The notes under the pieces: generated by a model | Seen by the model: the letters and a program-made list of their open reading frames with translations, nothing else | Told to the model about the DNA's origin: nothing | The model's database searches: none | Made by a program: the position numbers and the translations under genes | From: CAYTGR01 sp964437445 | Lineage (GTDB): Bacteria > Chloroflexota > Anaerolineae > B4-G1 > SLSP01 | Direction: 5' to 3' | Assembly: GCA_964437445.1 (NCBI GenBank) | Contig: CAYTGR010000002.1 | Coordinates: forward strand, 1-64,000 | Length of the DNA stretch: 64,000 nucleotides | In this document: positions 34,348 through 42,342 of the stretch, in pieces | Position numbering within the stretch: position 1 is the stretch's first letter | Layout of the letters: each line of letters begins with the position of its first letter

Positions 34348-35625
34348 ATGTCCGAATCCTTTCCTCCGCCCGGTTTTGTAGCCGTTCCTTCCGCCGTGGA
34401 AGGGATAGCAGTCTATGCCCCGGCTTTGCCTGAGACGGGGCCGCACCAGGAAGTGGTGGATTTCAAATGTCCCCGCTGCGGGGCCGCGACGGCCTACAGC
34501 GTGGTGGATGGTGGGCTGCGGTGTGCTCATTGTGGTTATTACGAATCACCTCAGGCGCCGGCCGTTGGCAAGGCTGCGCCGCAATTTGAGTTCACGCTGG
34601 AAGCCCTGGAGCCGACTGCCCGGGGGTGGGGAGAGGCACGCCGTGAATTGTGCTGTCAGAGCTGCGGTGCTCAGCTTTCTCTCCCGCCGGGCCAATTGAC
34701 TTCTACCTGCCCCTTTTGCGGCTCCAACCGGGTGATCCAGCGTGCAGCGCCCCAGGACTTGCTCCGCCCGCGGTTTCTCATCCCTTTCCGGGTAGAAAAT
34801 GAAGCCTGTCGTCAGATCGCCCGGACGTGGCTGGGCAGCAGCTGGATGACACCGGCAGCGCTCCAACAAACCGCGCGTGTGGCCGATTTTGTGGGCATCT
34901 ACCTGCCCTTTTGGACTTTCCACGCGCAGGCGGCGGCCGCCTGGCGCGCCGAGGTAGGCCATACCGTCACCGAGCGCTACTTCCAGGGTGGGCAGTGGCG
35001 AACGCGAACCCGGACGGTCTGGCAGTGGAAATCCGGCCACGTCCAGCGGCGGTTTGATGATTGCTTGATGCCCGGCACCGGTAAAGTCAGCCGGCTGCTG
35101 TTGCGTCGCATTCAGGCCTACGATTTGCAAGGGTTGGTCCCCTATAAACCTGAATTCCTGGCCGGACTCCATGCGCAGGCTTACGATCTTCCCCTGGAGC
35201 AGGCGTGGGAGAGCGCCCGTGCCGAGATGCGCGAACAAACCCGCAAGGCCGCACTGGCGCAGGCCGGCAGTACCGGCGCGGTCCGCAATTTCAGCATGAC
35301 CCTGGATTTTGCCGATGAGAGCTGGCGCTATATCCTGCTGCCGGTTTATCTGGCGGTTTACCAGTATCAGGGCCAGCCTTACCAGGTGATGGTCAACGGG
35401 CAGAGCGGGGCGATTGCCGGTCAGCGACCGGTGGATTGGAATAAGATCTGGTTGGCGGTCGGAGCGGCGCTGGCGCCGGGGCTGCTTTTGATCCTTATTG
35501 GCTTGGTGACGGCCATGTTGGGAGTGGGGGTGGCCGTCGGCGGGATCGGGTTTGTACTGTTGGTGATCGGTATCGTCGTGGCGATTGTGTTGTTCAGCAA
35601 GGCTCAGGGGCTGGACGATGCGTGA
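34348..35625 (+). CDS. Double zinc-ribbon protein with C-terminal membrane helices
   Basis: A 425-residue protein. Two zinc ribbons, FKCPRCG...LRCAHCG (about 40-65) and LCCQSCG...STCPFCG (about 103-130), open the protein. A central domain with FLIPFRVENEACRQIARTWL, GIYLPFWTFHAQAAAAWRAE and PVYLAVYQYQGQPYQVMVNGQSG follows. It ends with two adjacent hydrophobic segments (about 365-415) and a short tail. I recognise it as a family of uncharacterised bacterial zinc-ribbon proteins that databases sometimes mislabel as helicase- or PriA-related; no such motif is present. The start at 34348 is preferred over GTG 34342 because GAGG at 34339 fits it. The downstream paralogue begins just after it. Confidence 0.7.
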   Translation: MSESFPPPGFVAVPSAVEGIAVYAPALPETGPHQEVVDFKCPRCGAATAYSVVDGGLRCAHCGYYESPQAPAVGKAAPQFEFTLEALEPTARGWGEARRELCCQSCGAQLSLPPGQLTSTCPFCGSNRVIQRAAPQDLLRPRFLIPFRVENEACRQIARTWLGSSWMTPAALQQTARVADFVGIYLPFWTFHAQAAAAWRAEVGHTVTERYFQGGQWRTRTRTVWQWKSGHVQRRFDDCLMPGTGKVSRLLLRRIQAYDLQGLVPYKPEFLAGLHAQAYDLPLEQAWESARAEMREQTRKAALAQAGSTGAVRNFSMTLDFADESWRYILLPVYLAVYQYQGQPYQVMVNGQSGAIAGQRPVDWNKIWLAVGAALAPGLLLILIGLVTAMLGVGVAVGGIGFVLLVIGIVVAIVLFSKAQGLDDA

Positions 35626-35671
35626 CCAACCGCCGGACGCGGAGCGTGGAGATACATTGACGGAGGTGCCG

Positions 35672-36778
35672 ATGGGCGAACAGGGTAAAACGCCGGCGGA
35701 GATGCTGGCTGATTGGGGGCTGGCGTTGCAGCCGCTGGTCTGTGAACGCTGCGATTGGGCCTACCTGGCACCGGTGGGTGCACCGCCGGCGCGCTGTCCT
35801 CATTGCTGGCAAGGCCCGTTGACGCCGGTGGAGCAGGCCGACGGTCTACCTTACGCCGCGCCGCCGGAATTGGTGTTGCCTTTTACCGTTTCGGAGGCGG
35901 TGCTGGCACTGCGGGTGACGGAATTTGCGCGTCACATCCCCTTTGCGCCGCGTGATCTTCACCCGGCGGCGCTCAAAGCGCGGCTACAGCGTCTTTACCT
36001 GCCGCTCTGGCTGGTGGACGGCACGGTGGAGGGAACCTGGGAAGCCAGCGCTGGCTTCAATTACCAGGTGGTCAGCCACCAGGAACACTACAGCGACAGC
36101 CAGAGCGCCTGGGCAACGCGGGAGCTCCAGGAGACCCGCCTCCGCTGGGAGCCGCGCGTGGGACAGCTGAAACGCACGTATCAAAACATCACAGTTCCGG
36201 CCTTGGAGGAGGAGGCCTGGCTGCGCGAGCAGTTGGGCAGCTACCACCTGGGGGCGGCCCGGCCGTACCAGCCGGAGGTGGTGACGCAGGCAGCGATCCG
36301 CCTGCCCAACCGGACCCCCGACGATGCGTGGCCGGCGGCTGTGCCGGCCTTCCAGGCCACAGCCGCAGAGGAATGCCGGCAGGCAGCGGGCGCTGACCAG
36401 ATCCGCGAATTCCGTTGGACGCCGACCTACACGGGGTTGCACTGGACGCTGTTGTTGCAGCCGGTTTACGCTACCTATTATCTGGACGACGAGGGCGTGC
36501 CACAGCCGGTCCTGATTCACGGGCAATCGGGCCAGCTGCGCGGCGCGCGCCGTGCCTCGTGGCAGCGGGCACAGCGCCTGACGCTCATCATTTGTCTTGT
36601 TGCCGTGGCTCTGGGAGGACTGAGCCTGCTGGCTGCCGGGGCGGGATTCATCGCGCCGCCGCTGTTGCCGTTAGCCGTTGTCGGATTGATTGTGGCAGCT
36701 TTGGTCGGGGTGGGGGCCCTGATCCCGCTCCTGGTGGTTTGGCAGTTCAACCGTCGTCTATCGCCCGGCTCTCGCTGA
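35672..36778 (+). CDS. Paralogous zinc-ribbon membrane protein
   Basis: A 368-residue relative of the preceding protein with a single zinc ribbon (VCERCDWAYL...ARCPHCWQG, about 23-52), the same kind of central domain (VLPFTVSEAVLALRVTEFA, LYLPLWLVDGTVEGTWEA, PVYATYYLDDEGVPQPVLIHGQSGQLRGAR) and two C-terminal membrane segments (about 300-355). The start at 35672 has a textbook GGAGG five bases away. ATG 35618, which overlaps the stop of the upstream gene, is the alternative and would add 18 residues. Both proteins probably sit on the inner face of the membrane with soluble zinc-bearing parts and may form a heteromer. Function unknown. Confidence 0.7.
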   Translation: MGEQGKTPAEMLADWGLALQPLVCERCDWAYLAPVGAPPARCPHCWQGPLTPVEQADGLPYAAPPELVLPFTVSEAVLALRVTEFARHIPFAPRDLHPAALKARLQRLYLPLWLVDGTVEGTWEASAGFNYQVVSHQEHYSDSQSAWATRELQETRLRWEPRVGQLKRTYQNITVPALEEEAWLREQLGSYHLGAARPYQPEVVTQAAIRLPNRTPDDAWPAAVPAFQATAAEECRQAAGADQIREFRWTPTYTGLHWTLLLQPVYATYYLDDEGVPQPVLIHGQSGQLRGARRASWQRAQRLTLIICLVAVALGGLSLLAAGAGFIAPPLLPLAVVGLIVAALVGVGALIPLLVVWQFNRRLSPGSR

Positions 36779-36847
36779 GCCGCCAGGGGCTGGTGGTTGA
36801 CCAGCTCAACGCCGAAATCGTGAAGACCATGACGACGTTGGACAATC

Positions 36848-38941
36848 ATGATTAATGCCCGGTTGCCGGTCACGGTTTTGCTTGCGCTCCGCGCTCTGGC
36901 GGTACATCGCCTCCGCACGTTGCTTTCTGCCCTGGCGGTCGCGCTCGGCGTGGCGATAATCACCGGCGCTGGCGTCTTCCGTTCCGGCGTTGAGGCCAGC
37001 TGGACGGCCGGGGAGAACAAGTTCGCCTTCATCACTGAGATCAGCAACCTGGTCTTCGGCGGCGCGGGGCTGATGATGCTGGCGGCGGCGGGATTCCTGA
37101 TCTACAATGCTTTTGCCATGCACGTGACACAGCAACGGCGGCAGATCGGGTTGCTGCGTTCGTTGGGCATGGCCCGCGGACAGGTGTTGCGCCTGACGTT
37201 GGTAGAGGCGCTCGGCACCGGCGGTCTGGGAACGGTTTTGGGGTTGCTCGGCGGGCCGCTGGTGGGCAATGGCCTTCTGGCCGCCATGGCCTATTTCGGC
37301 GTGGAGGTGGGGACCGGGGTCGTAGCGCCAGGCGGTGTGGCGCTGGCGGTGGCGATGGGACTGGGAATCTCGCTGCTTGCGGCGCTGGTCCCGGCGCGCC
37401 GGGCGGCCGGAGTGTCGCCGCTGGCTGCGCTGCGAGACGAGCAGGCGACCTCTTCTTCACATCCTGTTGTTGGGGTGGGGGCGCGGAGACGTTGGAATGC
37501 TAAGACGCGCTGGGGGGGCGTATTGCTTGGAGTTCTCTGGACCTACCTGGCGCTTTTCCCGCCCGGCACCTGGTCTGGCTACCACCCGCCGCTGGATTAC
37601 ATCCTGGCGGGAGGCCTGTGGGGGGTCTGGTGGGTAGGGCTGCTGTTGCTCACGCCATTACTGCTGGGCGGGGCGGTCAACCTGGCGCAGCGCGGCTGGC
37701 GGCGTTCCGGCGGAGCCATCGGGCGGCTGTTGGGCGACAACCTGGGCCGCGCGCCGGAGCGGCTGCGTCTGACCGCGCTCACCTTTGCGGTGGCGTTGCT
37801 GATGATGGTGACGACCGGCGGCTTTGTGGCCTTCGGCAACGATGTGTTGGTGCGCCGCCTGGCCGCCCAGGCCCTGCGCGAGCAGGCCTGGTATGTTTAC
37901 CCGTTCAGCCGTGCGGAGGGGTTGGGCCAGCTCAGCGGCTTTCAGGCCGACGCGCCCGGCCTGGATCCGGCCGTGATTGCCGAGGTGGAGCGCCTGGCAG
38001 CCGGCCGGGCGCAGGTGGAGCCGCTGTATATGGCGGTTGTGCCGGAGATCTCCTCGCCGTTCCCGGGCTTCCCGTCGCTGGTGACGCTTTCGCCAGAACG
38101 GCTGGCACGTCCAGGGCAATTCACGCTCGTGGCGGGCAGTTGGGAGACGGCGTTGCCGTTGCTGCGCGCGGGCTGCGGTCTGTTGCTGACGCCGGCGGTC
38201 GCCGGGCGGCATGGCGTCGGCGTGGGGGGGACGTTGACTGTGACCGGGCGCAGCGGCCCGGTGACCTGTACGGTGGCCGCGATTGGCGCGGGTGGGTTTG
38301 CGCCGATGTCGTTCATCGGCCCTGGTGCGCTGGCGGAGTTTGTCGCGCCTGGCCAGACCCCCGATTCGCTCCAGCTGCGCCCGTTGCCGGGGGCGGATGT
38401 GCTGGCACTGGATGCCGACCTGAGCGCACTGGCGGCATGCTATGGTGAAGATAAGGTTTACGTCTCCCGTCCGGAGGATGAACTGCGCTCCATCACCGGC
38501 ACCAGTGACCAGTTAGTGGTCATATTCAATGGGCTGCTGCTTCTGGCGGTCGGAGCGGGAGCGCTGGGCAGTGTCAACACCACGCTGGTCAGCATTTTGG
38601 AGCGGCGGCGCGAGTTGGGACTGTTGCGGGCGGTGGGCGCGACGCGCCGGCAGGTCGCATGGCTGGTGGTGGGTGAGGCGGCGCTGGTCGGCCTGCTCGG
38701 CGCGCTGCTGGGCATCCTGGCCGGATTGGGCACCTCGGCCATTTACGCCCTCACCTACGGGGGCATCACCTTTGGTCTGGTGGATCTGCCGCTGTGGCCT
38801 GCTGTGGGGGAGATTGTCTGGCCGGCGCTGCGCAACGGCCTGCCGGGACTGGTCGCCGCCCCGCTGCTGGCGGGGGGCGCGGCGTGGTGGGCCGCACGGG
38901 CGGTCCTGCGCGGCCCGGCCATAGAGATGTTGCAGGAATGA
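36848..38941 (+). CDS. FtsX/MacB-type ABC transporter permease
   Basis: A 697-residue permease with two FtsX-like blocks. N-terminal helix (RLRTLLSALAVALGVAIITG), first block (about 58-195: FLIYNAFAMHVTQQRRQIGLLRSLGMARGQ), hydrophobic centre, a long extracytoplasmic domain (about 330-540), and a second block (about 555-690: TTLVSILERRRELGLLRAVGATRRQ). The twin motif Q/ERR-x-xGLLR-x-xG identifies the family, which exports lipoproteins, lipids or peptides or performs mechanotransmission. The usual first periplasmic domain is very short here. No ATP-binding subunit gene lies next to it in the window, so its partner must be encoded elsewhere. No strong ribosome-binding site is seen at ATG 36848. 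Confidence 0.82.
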   Translation: MINARLPVTVLLALRALAVHRLRTLLSALAVALGVAIITGAGVFRSGVEASWTAGENKFAFITEISNLVFGGAGLMMLAAAGFLIYNAFAMHVTQQRRQIGLLRSLGMARGQVLRLTLVEALGTGGLGTVLGLLGGPLVGNGLLAAMAYFGVEVGTGVVAPGGVALAVAMGLGISLLAALVPARRAAGVSPLAALRDEQATSSSHPVVGVGARRRWNAKTRWGGVLLGVLWTYLALFPPGTWSGYHPPLDYILAGGLWGVWWVGLLLLTPLLLGGAVNLAQRGWRRSGGAIGRLLGDNLGRAPERLRLTALTFAVALLMMVTTGGFVAFGNDVLVRRLAAQALREQAWYVYPFSRAEGLGQLSGFQADAPGLDPAVIAEVERLAAGRAQVEPLYMAVVPEISSPFPGFPSLVTLSPERLARPGQFTLVAGSWETALPLLRAGCGLLLTPAVAGRHGVGVGGTLTVTGRSGPVTCTVAAIGAGGFAPMSFIGPGALAEFVAPGQTPDSLQLRPLPGADVLALDADLSALAACYGEDKVYVSRPEDELRSITGTSDQLVVIFNGLLLLAVGAGALGSVNTTLVSILERRRELGLLRAVGATRRQVAWLVVGEAALVGLLGALLGILAGLGTSAIYALTYGGITFGLVDLPLWPAVGEIVWPALRNGLPGLVAAPLLAGGAAWWAARAVLRGPAIEMLQE

Positions 38942-39047
38942 GTCTACGGCAAAAAGCCTGAAATCTCCGCCAGGGCGCTAAGCCCGCAAAGGCCAGGACT
39001 GGCAAAAGCGGCCCCAAGTCTGAAACCCTCTGCCCGGAATGTTGGGC

Positions 39048-39075
39048 TTGCAAATTAGAAATTCCGTTCTATAAT
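39048..39075 (+). promoter_or_regulatory. Sigma-70-like promoter for the DUF3795 gene
   Basis: TTGCAA (39048-39053), 16-base spacer, perfect TATAAT (39070-39075). The start of the next gene is about 70 bases downstream. The rest of 38942-39144 holds no gene. Confidence 0.75.
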
Positions 39076-39144
39076 GAATGATGTAGTGGTTGAACACTCA
39101 ACATCCCCCTTAATTCAGAGTCATTGAGAGAAAGGAAAATGCAG

Positions 39145-39501
39145 ATGGACACCATGATTGCGATGTGTGGTTTGGACTGTGCCGCTTGCGAAGCCTACCG
39201 GATGACCCAGGCTAACGATATGGCCGCGCTGGAGCAGGTCGCGGCGAAATGGCGGGAGGAATTCCAGTCGCCGGAGATCACCGTGGAGCAGGTGGTGTGC
39301 GACGGCTGTCTGGTGGAGGGGCGCAAGTGTGGCTACTGCGCCATGTGCGAGATCCGTGCCTGTGGTTTGGCGCGGGCGCTGCCCAACTGCGCCTATTGCA
39401 CCGACTATGCCTCCTGCCAAAAACTCGCGGCTTTTCTTGCCATGGCGCCGAATTCCCCGGCGCGAGCAGCGTTAGAGGCCATCCGGGCGACGCTGGCGTA
39501 G
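39145..39501 (+). CDS. DUF3795 cysteine-rich small protein
   Basis: The 118-residue protein shows the DUF3795 pattern: MCGLDCAACEAYRMTQAN, then CDGCLVEGRKCGYCAMCEIRACG, then LPNCAYCTDYASC. At least twelve cysteines occur in CxxC-like pairs, so metal (zinc or iron-sulphur) binding is likely. The role is not established. ATG 39145 has AAGGA with 8-base spacing; ATG 39139 is too close to it. The gene has its own promoter and a strong terminator, so it is a single transcription unit. Confidence 0.78.
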   Translation: MDTMIAMCGLDCAACEAYRMTQANDMAALEQVAAKWREEFQSPEITVEQVVCDGCLVEGRKCGYCAMCEIRACGLARALPNCAYCTDYASCQKLAAFLAMAPNSPARAALEAIRATLA

Positions 39502-39624
39502 TGGCGCGGGCTGTGGGTTGATTCCTGGAGGTTCCGCTGCTCGAGCTGCCTGAGATCAGAGTAGCTGGCAATTGATAAGGAAAATACTCCGGTCATCTCA
39601 CGCCGCTGCTCTAAGAAGTTCGCT

Positions 39625-39668
39625 GAGTTTTTGCGCGCGGCTTTTTCCGCGCGCAAAAACTCATTTTT
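39625..39668 (+). terminator. Strong intrinsic terminator
   Basis: A perfect 16-bp stem (39625-39640 with 39647-39662) with a 6-base loop CTTTTT is followed by ATTTTTATC. A second smaller GC-rich hairpin follows at about 39673-39705. Nothing else is seen between 39502 and 39770. Confidence 0.85.
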
Positions 39669-39770
39669 ATCGCCTCCCCGGTGTGCGGAGCACGCCGCGG
39701 AGGAGCCGGACCCGCCTGAGCCGGATGTTTGAGGCTGACGATTATTACTATTGACCCTGAGGAGGAATCT

Positions 39771-40571
39771 ATGCCTGAATTGCCGGAGATCGCGGTCTTT
39801 GCCCGTGATATGCAAAAGGAACTGGTAGGCAGAACTATCAGCCGAATTGAAGTGCTCCAACCCAAGTGCCTGAATCTGCCCACGGAGCAGTTCCAGGCAG
39901 CCCTCACCGGCGCAACGATCCAGGAGGTGACCGCCCATGGCAAGTGGCTTCAAGTGCAGACAACCCAGGGCTGGCTTCTGCTCAACCTGGGAATGGGCGG
40001 TGAAATCTTATTGACCGACCGGGATCATCTCCCGGCAGCCTACCGGCTGATCTTTGACCTGGCCGATGGCGCGGCCTTAGCCGTGAATTTTTGGTGGTTT
40101 GGCTTTGCCCACTTTGTGGCCGCTCCGGCTGATCATCCGATGGTCGGTAAGCTCGGCCCCCATGCCTTGAACCTGTCACTGGAAGAATTCCGTGCGTTGC
40201 TGGCAGGGCGTCGCGGCGCGATCAAAGCCTTCCTGTTGAACCAGGACCGGATCGCGGGCATAGGCAATGTCTACATCCAGGACCCGCTGTTCAAGGCCGG
40301 CCTCCACCCCCTGCGGTCCATTCAGAGTCTCAGCGATGAGGAGGTGACTGCGTTGTGGCAGGCCCTCCGGGAGACGCTGCAAGAGAGTATCACTCAGGGC
40401 GGCGCGCCGTTTGAGCTGAATTTGTATGGACAAAAGGGGACCTGGAGCGCCAGTTTCCTGGTCGGTTATCGGGAAGGCCAACCCTGTCCGGTGTGTGGAA
40501 CGACCATAGAGAAAATCAAAACCGGTGGTACCAGCAGCTATATCTGCCCTGCTTGCCAGCCATGGCGTTGA
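39771..40571 (+). CDS. Formamidopyrimidine-DNA glycosylase / endonuclease VIII family protein
   Basis: A 266-residue base-excision repair glycosylase/AP lyase of the Fpg/Nei family. It starts MPELPE, giving the catalytic Pro2 and Glu3 after Met removal. Lys58 in AHGKWLQV is the conserved catalytic Lys. The helix-two-turn-helix segment is LLNQDRIAGIGNVYIQDPLF, and a C-terminal zinc finger is CPVCG...ICPACQ. Two departures stand out: the usual ExETxxR after MPELPE is replaced by IAVFARDM, and the Arg of the zinc-finger hairpin (GGRS in typical Fpg) is Thr (GGTS). This points to a divergent subgroup with an uncertain damaged-base preference. GAGGAGG precedes the start. Confidence 0.85.
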   Translation: MPELPEIAVFARDMQKELVGRTISRIEVLQPKCLNLPTEQFQAALTGATIQEVTAHGKWLQVQTTQGWLLLNLGMGGEILLTDRDHLPAAYRLIFDLADGAALAVNFWWFGFAHFVAAPADHPMVGKLGPHALNLSLEEFRALLAGRRGAIKAFLLNQDRIAGIGNVYIQDPLFKAGLHPLRSIQSLSDEEVTALWQALRETLQESITQGGAPFELNLYGQKGTWSASFLVGYREGQPCPVCGTTIEKIKTGGTSSYICPACQPWR

Positions 40572-40582
40572 GGTAAGGAACC

Positions 40583-41368
40583 ATGCCACTCATTCACTGT
40601 AATTTCTTTTCCCCCACTTTGCAGGTGGCCTGTTCGGTGGATCTGATTCTGCCACAGCCGCCGACGGATGCCACCGGCTTGCCGGTGGAGACCGAAACCC
40701 GGCATCCTGTACTTTACTTGCTACATGGGCTTTCTGACGACCATACAATCTGGCAGCGCCGCACGGCGATTGAGCGCTACGTGGAAGGCTACGACCTGGC
40801 CGTGGTTATGCCCGCCGTACAGCGCAGTTTCTACACGGATATGGCATGTGGGCCGCGTTACTGGACATTTATCAGCGAGGAATTGCCGCGCCTGCTGCGG
40901 GCGCTCTTTCCGCTTTCGGCGGCGCGGGCGGATAACTTTGTGGCCGGGCTTTCCATGGGCGGCTATGGCGCTTTCAAACTGGCGCTGACTTACCCGGAGC
41001 GTTATGCGGCCGCAGCCAGTTTCTCCGGGGCGCTGGATATTGGCTCCGCCGTGCAGGGTGACGCCGCCTGGCAAACCGAGCTGCGCTGGATTTTTGGTGA
41101 TCTGGCTCAACTGGCCGGCAGTCAGCATGACCTGTTGGCCCTGGCCGAACGCCTGGCGACTGCCGGTACGCCATCCCCGCAGCTCTATCAATGGTGTGGG
41201 ACCGAGGATTTCCTCTACCCGGCGAACCTGCGCTTCCGCGACCGGGCGCGGCAGTTGGGGCTGGCGTTGACTTACGCCGAAGGCCCCGGCGGCCATGAGT
41301 GGGTCCATTGGGACCGGCAGATAGAGTACTTTCTGCACCAGTTACCGTTGCGCTCTGGGACGCTTTAG
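40583..41368 (+). CDS. Alpha/beta-hydrolase esterase (esterase D / tributyrin esterase type)
   Basis: A 261-residue putative carboxylesterase. Recognisable parts are the oxyanion-region PVLYLLHGLSDDHTIWQ, the nucleophile elbow GLSMGGYGA with Ser124, the acid in WCGTEDFLYPAN and the catalytic His in GPGGHEWVHWD. This fits the esterase/S-formylglutathione hydrolase family of acyl-ester hydrolases. No signal peptide is seen, so it is probably cytoplasmic. The natural ester is unknown. The start has AAGGAA upstream, and it follows the glycosylase gene by 11 bases, so the two are probably cotranscribed. The last codons and stop (GGGACGCTTTAG) lie inside a degenerate copy of the composite repeat. 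Confidence 0.82.
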   Translation: MPLIHCNFFSPTLQVACSVDLILPQPPTDATGLPVETETRHPVLYLLHGLSDDHTIWQRRTAIERYVEGYDLAVVMPAVQRSFYTDMACGPRYWTFISEELPRLLRALFPLSAARADNFVAGLSMGGYGAFKLALTYPERYAAAASFSGALDIGSAVQGDAAWQTELRWIFGDLAQLAGSQHDLLALAERLATAGTPSPQLYQWCGTEDFLYPANLRFRDRARQLGLALTYAEGPGGHEWVHWDRQIEYFLHQLPLRSGTL

Positions 41369-41424
41369 CACCGTCCGAGGCGCTCAAGCGCCTGACTGCG
41401 CACTTCTCCCGCTATTTTCAAGGG
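41352..41424 (+). repeat. Degenerate composite repeat overlapping a gene end
   Basis: ACGCTTTAGCACCGTC, GGCGCTCAAGCGCCTGAC and CGCTATTTTCAAGGG match the second half and tail of the composite element. The esterase stop codon at 41366-41368 is within it. The tail is followed directly by a hairpin. Confidence 0.65.
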
Positions 41425-41470
41425 AAAAAGGGTTTTTCGTGGGCAGACTCAGCTTGCCCACGAAAAACCC
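41420..41470 (-). terminator. Hairpin terminator between convergent genes
   Basis: GGGTTTTTCGTGGGCA (41430-41445) pairs perfectly over 16 bp with 41455-41470, with a 9-base loop. On the minus strand the stem is followed by CTTTTTCCCTT. It probably stops transcription of the gene ending at 41502 and may act on both strands. Confidence 0.75.
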
Positions 41471-41501
41471 TTGCAGCAATTTGTTTGTGTGATCGCCGTG
41501 T

Positions 41502-42245
41502 TTATTGAGCGGCGCCTTCCGGTGTGGGGGCTGGGGGCTCAACGGCGGGGGCAGCAGGGGCGCGGCGTGTCAATCCCCAGACCAGCAGGTAACAGCCTAA
41601 CGCGACCAGGAAGAGCGGTCCCAGGAGCCCAAAGCCCCACCAGCGCGAGGCGAAGAGCGCCGACATCCCCATGAAGCCCAGTGCTGCCATCCCGCAGAGG
41701 CTGGCCCCGGCGATGACCAGCCCTGGCTTGCGATATTTGAGTGCCAGCACCAGGAATGCCAGCCCCACCGCGAGCGGCTCCACCGTCCACAGGACAGACC
41801 AGCTTCCCCACCAGCCGGTCAACGCACAGAACTGGAAGACTACGCCGTTCAAGCCGATGATGATGGCCGGGAAGAGCAGCCAGCTTTCGCGCATCAAAAT
41901 GGCGGCAAACAGGAACCCCAGCGCCAGCGACAGCACCTCCAGCGGCCAGAACCGGGCCCAGAGCTCCCAGGCATTAAAGACGCTGTTGGCGAGCAAGATA
42001 CACCCGGTGGTCAGGATGGGGAAGCCGGGGATGAAGAGCGCCCCCAGGCCGCGCTTGCGCGGCGCGAGCACCGGCGGCAGGACGAAACAAACGCCCACGG
42101 TCAGCACCAGCAGCGGCCAGAGCCGCCAGAGGCCGAACTCCCAGGCGTTCCAGCCCAACAACGGTAACCCCACGGTGAACCCCAGGGCCACGACTCCTAA
42201 CGCCACCAGCATGAGGCCGGCAATGATAGATAAGGTGCGGTTCAT
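41502..42245 (-). CDS. Polytopic membrane protein related to the C-terminal domain of the adjacent kinase
   Basis: A 247-residue protein with about six or seven hydrophobic helices and a short Pro/Ala-rich cytoplasmic tail. The stretch QFCALTGWWGSWSVLWTVEP corresponds closely to SFYALTGWWSAWSFLWPLEP at the end of the Ser/Thr kinase encoded upstream, and the segments before it align as well (FWPLEVLSLALGFL versus GWPVELLFVGLLL). So it is a stand-alone relative of the kinase membrane domain. Its role is unknown; a sensor or an interaction partner of the kinase is an inference from homology and position. AAAGGAT precedes the start. It follows the kinase gene by 97 bases on the same strand. Confidence 0.7.
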   Translation of the reverse strand: MNRTLSIIAGLMLVALGVVALGFTVGLPLLGWNAWEFGLWRLWPLLVLTVGVCFVLPPVLAPRKRGLGALFIPGFPILTTGCILLANSVFNAWELWARFWPLEVLSLALGFLFAAILMRESWLLFPAIIIGLNGVVFQFCALTGWWGSWSVLWTVEPLAVGLAFLVLALKYRKPGLVIAGASLCGMAALGFMGMSALFASRWWGFGLLGPLFLVALGCYLLVWGLTRRAPAAPAVEPPAPTPEGAAQ

Positions 42246-42342
42246 AGTTTTTGATCCTTTCTCTTACTTGTTTTGTTTTGTCTCATCTAAAACTGCTTTT
42301 TGTAACCCGTCACTCGCCTGATTCGCTGCCTGGCTGATGGGT

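Noticed and set aside
36415..36855. Frame running across the end of the second zinc-ribbon gene toward the permease
   Set aside because: It overlaps a well-supported gene in another frame and has no start signal.
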